Source: Fen-999 sp035505955
Lineage (GTDB): Bacteria; Pseudomonadota; Gammaproteobacteria; Burkholderiales; Rhodocyclaceae
Direction: 5' to 3'
Length of the DNA stretch: 9,962 nt
Assembly (NCBI GenBank): GCA_035505955.1
Contig: DATJQH010000091.1
Coordinates: 1 to 9,962, forward strand
In this document: positions 8,464 to 9,962 of the stretch, in pieces
Layout of the letters: each line of letters starts with the position of its first letter
Position numbering within the stretch: the stretch's first letter is position 1
The notes under the pieces: generated by a model
Told to the model about the DNA's origin: nothing
The model's database searches: none
What the model saw: only the letters and a program-made list of their open reading frames with translations
Position numbers and translations under genes: made by a program

Positions 8464-9684
8464 ATGAGCGAGGTCGACGGCGCCACGGCGCAGGCGGGGA
8501 GGCCTGTCGGCGACACTGCCTTCCGGGTGCTGGGCGCGATCAGCTTCTCGCACTTCCTCAACGACATGATGCAGTCGCTGATGCTGGCGATCTATCCGAT
8601 GTTGCGGATGGAATTCCAGCTCAGCTTCGCGCAAGTCGGCCTCATCACGCTCACCTATCAGGCGACGGCGTCGCTGCTGCAACCGATGGTCGGCTACTTC
8701 ACCGATCGCCGGCCGCAGCCCTTCTCCCTCGCGTTCGGCATGGGCTGCACATTCACCGGTCTCCTGCTCCTTGCGCAGGCAGCCAGCTTCGAGGCCGTGC
8801 TGGTCGCCGCGGCGATGGTCGGCACCGGCACGTCGATCTTCCACCCCGAGTCCTCGCGCGTGGCGCGCATGGCCTCCGGCGGCCGGCACGGACTCGCGCA
8901 ATCGATCTTTCAGGTCGGCGGCAACGTCGGCGCCGCGACGGGTCCGCTGCTGGCGGCCTGGGTCGTGCTGCCGCACGGCCAGTCGAGCATCGCCTGGGTG
9001 TCGCTGGTCGCCCTGCTCGCGATGGCCGTGCTCGTCGGCGTCGGCTTCTGGTACCGGCACCAGCACCGGCTGCCGCGCAAGCCGGCGTCGCACGCCCACG
9101 AAGCCTTGCCGCGCCCGTTGATCGTGCGCACGCTGGTGGTGCTGGTCGCGCTGATGTTCTCGAAGTTCATCTACCTCGCCAGCATCAGCAGCTACCTGAT
9201 CTTTTACCTGATGCACGAATTCGGCGTCGCGACGACCGTCGCGCAGTATCACCTGTTCTACTTCCTGTTCGCGGTGGCGATGGGCACGCTCCTCGGCGGC
9301 CCGATCGGCGACCGCATCGGCCGCCGGCGGGTGATCTGGGTATCCATCCTCGGCATCGCGCCGTTCGCGCTGGCCCTGCCCTACGCCAGCCTCGAGGTAT
9401 CGGCGATCCTCACCATGATCATCGGCTTCATGCTGGCTTCAGCCTTCCCGGCCATGGTGGTTTACGGCCAGGAGTTGATCCCCGGCAAGGTGGGCACCAT
9501 CGCGGGCCTCTTCTTCGGCATCGCCTTCGGCCTGGGCGGACTCGGCGCCGCGGCGCTGGGCCAGCTGGCCGACCACTGGGGGATCACCGTCGTCTATCGC
9601 ATCTGTTCGTTCCTGCCGCTGATCGGCCTGCTCGCCTTCTACCTGCCCGATCTGCATGCGGGCCGGCGCCGGCAGGCTTTATGA
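8464..9684 (+). CDS. fsr: MFS efflux transporter, fosmidomycin resistance protein
   Basis: This 406-residue inner-membrane protein has about 12 membrane segments and closely matches E. coli Fsr, also about 406 residues, which exports fosmidomycin using the proton gradient. The most telling stretch is FHPESSRVARMASGGRHGLAQSIFQVGGN (126-154), almost the same as E. coli Fsr as I remember it. Also diagnostic are SHFLNDMMQSLMLAIYPML (29-47), QVGLITLTYQATASLLQP (57-74), and the MFS motif A copies GYFTDRRPQP (77-86) and GGPIGDRIGRRR (278-289). A charged loop around 197-218 separates the two six-helix halves. The ATG at 8464 comes 16 bp after the reductase stop, with only a weak ribosome binding site. 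The natural substrate in this organism is unknown; such pumps may export other phosphonate-like or unrelated compounds. It is probably co-transcribed with its neighbours. Confidence 0.94.
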   Translation: MSEVDGATAQAGRPVGDTAFRVLGAISFSHFLNDMMQSLMLAIYPMLRMEFQLSFAQVGLITLTYQATASLLQPMVGYFTDRRPQPFSLAFGMGCTFTGLLLLAQAASFEAVLVAAAMVGTGTSIFHPESSRVARMASGGRHGLAQSIFQVGGNVGAATGPLLAAWVVLPHGQSSIAWVSLVALLAMAVLVGVGFWYRHQHRLPRKPASHAHEALPRPLIVRTLVVLVALMFSKFIYLASISSYLIFYLMHEFGVATTVAQYHLFYFLFAVAMGTLLGGPIGDRIGRRRVIWVSILGIAPFALALPYASLEVSAILTMIIGFMLASAFPAMVVYGQELIPGKVGTIAGLFFGIAFGLGGLGAAALGQLADHWGITVVYRICSFLPLIGLLAFYLPDLHAGRRRQAL

Positions 9685-9691
9685 TTCGACG

Positions 9692-9962
9692 ATGCCGATC
9701 CTCGAACGCCTGCAGCACCCGCGCACGCCCTTCCTGATCACGCTGGCAACCGGCCTCGGGCTCGTCGCCGGCGGCGTGGCGTTCGCGCAATTCATGCGCC
9801 TCGCCGCCTGCCCGCTGTGCGTCATCCAGCGCATGATCTACCTCGTGCTGGCGCTGGTCGCCGCGCTGGGGCTCGTCGCGCCGGGACGCGCCGGCCGCAT
9901 CCTGGCGCTGGTCGTCATGCTGGCGACGAACGCCACCGGCATGTTTGTCGCCGGCTATCAGG
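9692..9962 (+). CDS. dsbB: Disulfide bond formation protein B, N-terminal part (cut by window edge)
   Basis: This gene encodes the first 90 residues of DsbB, the inner-membrane protein that reoxidises DsbA and passes the electrons to quinones. The first redox pair is C40-P-L-C43 in AACPLCVIQRMIYLVLAL, the DsbB hallmark just before the second membrane segment. Hydrophobic stretches at about 14-34, 44-62 and 68-86 are the first three membrane helices. The second cysteine pair and fourth helix fall beyond the window; DsbB proteins of this type usually have about 160-175 residues. The ATG at 9692 lies 7 bp after the fsr stop with no strong Shine-Dalgarno. The ATG overlapping the fsr stop (9681) runs into a stop after 18 codons and is not the start. 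DsbB needs a DsbA partner, which is not in the window. Confidence 0.92.
   Translation, partial: MPILERLQHPRTPFLITLATGLGLVAGGVAFAQFMRLAACPLCVIQRMIYLVLALVAALGLVAPGRAGRILALVVMLATNATGMFVAGYQ

Noticed and set aside
6078..8567. Very long open frame (829 codons) on the minus strand, antisense to gshA, the aldo/keto reductase gene and the start of fsr
   Set aside because: It lies wholly opposite three well-supported genes. Its translation is rich in Arg, Ala, Val, His and Gln with no recognisable domain, as expected when G/C-ending codons suppress antisense stops.

Overview
The window comes from a high-GC proteobacterial chromosome, most likely a betaproteobacterium of the Rhodocyclales/Burkholderiales kind. 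The evidence is a combination of genes: a YheS-type ABC-F protein, a ThrH-type phosphatase, a Thiobacillus/Acidithiobacillus-type glutamate-cysteine ligase and an Fsr-type transporter, all with strongly G/C-biased third codon positions. The lineage is inferred from gene families, not from a marker gene. Gene density is high, and I see no mobile element, tRNA, rRNA or CRISPR array.

The left half (1-4488) is read from the minus strand. In transcription order it holds yheS (ABC-F ATPase), a 287-bp non-coding gap, an MFS exporter, thrH (phosphoserine phosphatase/homoserine phosphotransferase) and the 5' part of purU (formyltetrahydrofolate deformylase), which runs off the left edge. The MFS gene, thrH and purU are tightly packed and probably co-transcribed. 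ThrH makes serine, whose one-carbon unit feeds the folate pool that PurU drains as formate, so that pairing makes metabolic sense.

The right half (4505-9962) is read from the plus strand as six closely packed genes with gaps of -4 to 16 bp, so probably one operon. They are a small exported two-cysteine protein of unknown function, an N6-adenine-type DNA methyltransferase with no visible restriction partner, gshA, an aldo/keto reductase, fsr (fosmidomycin-type efflux), and the 5' part of dsbB, cut by the right edge. Several members deal with thiols or redox chemistry: glutathione synthesis, NADPH-dependent carbonyl reduction, disulfide generation, and possibly the two-cysteine exported protein.

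The two halves meet head to head with only 16 bp between start codons, and neither gene has a recognisable Shine-Dalgarno sequence. Most of the content is ordinary core metabolism and transport. The less-described items are the small exported protein, the apparently solitary methyltransferase in a glutathione operon, and the very short divergent junction. I found no clear evidence of a wholly new multi-gene system.
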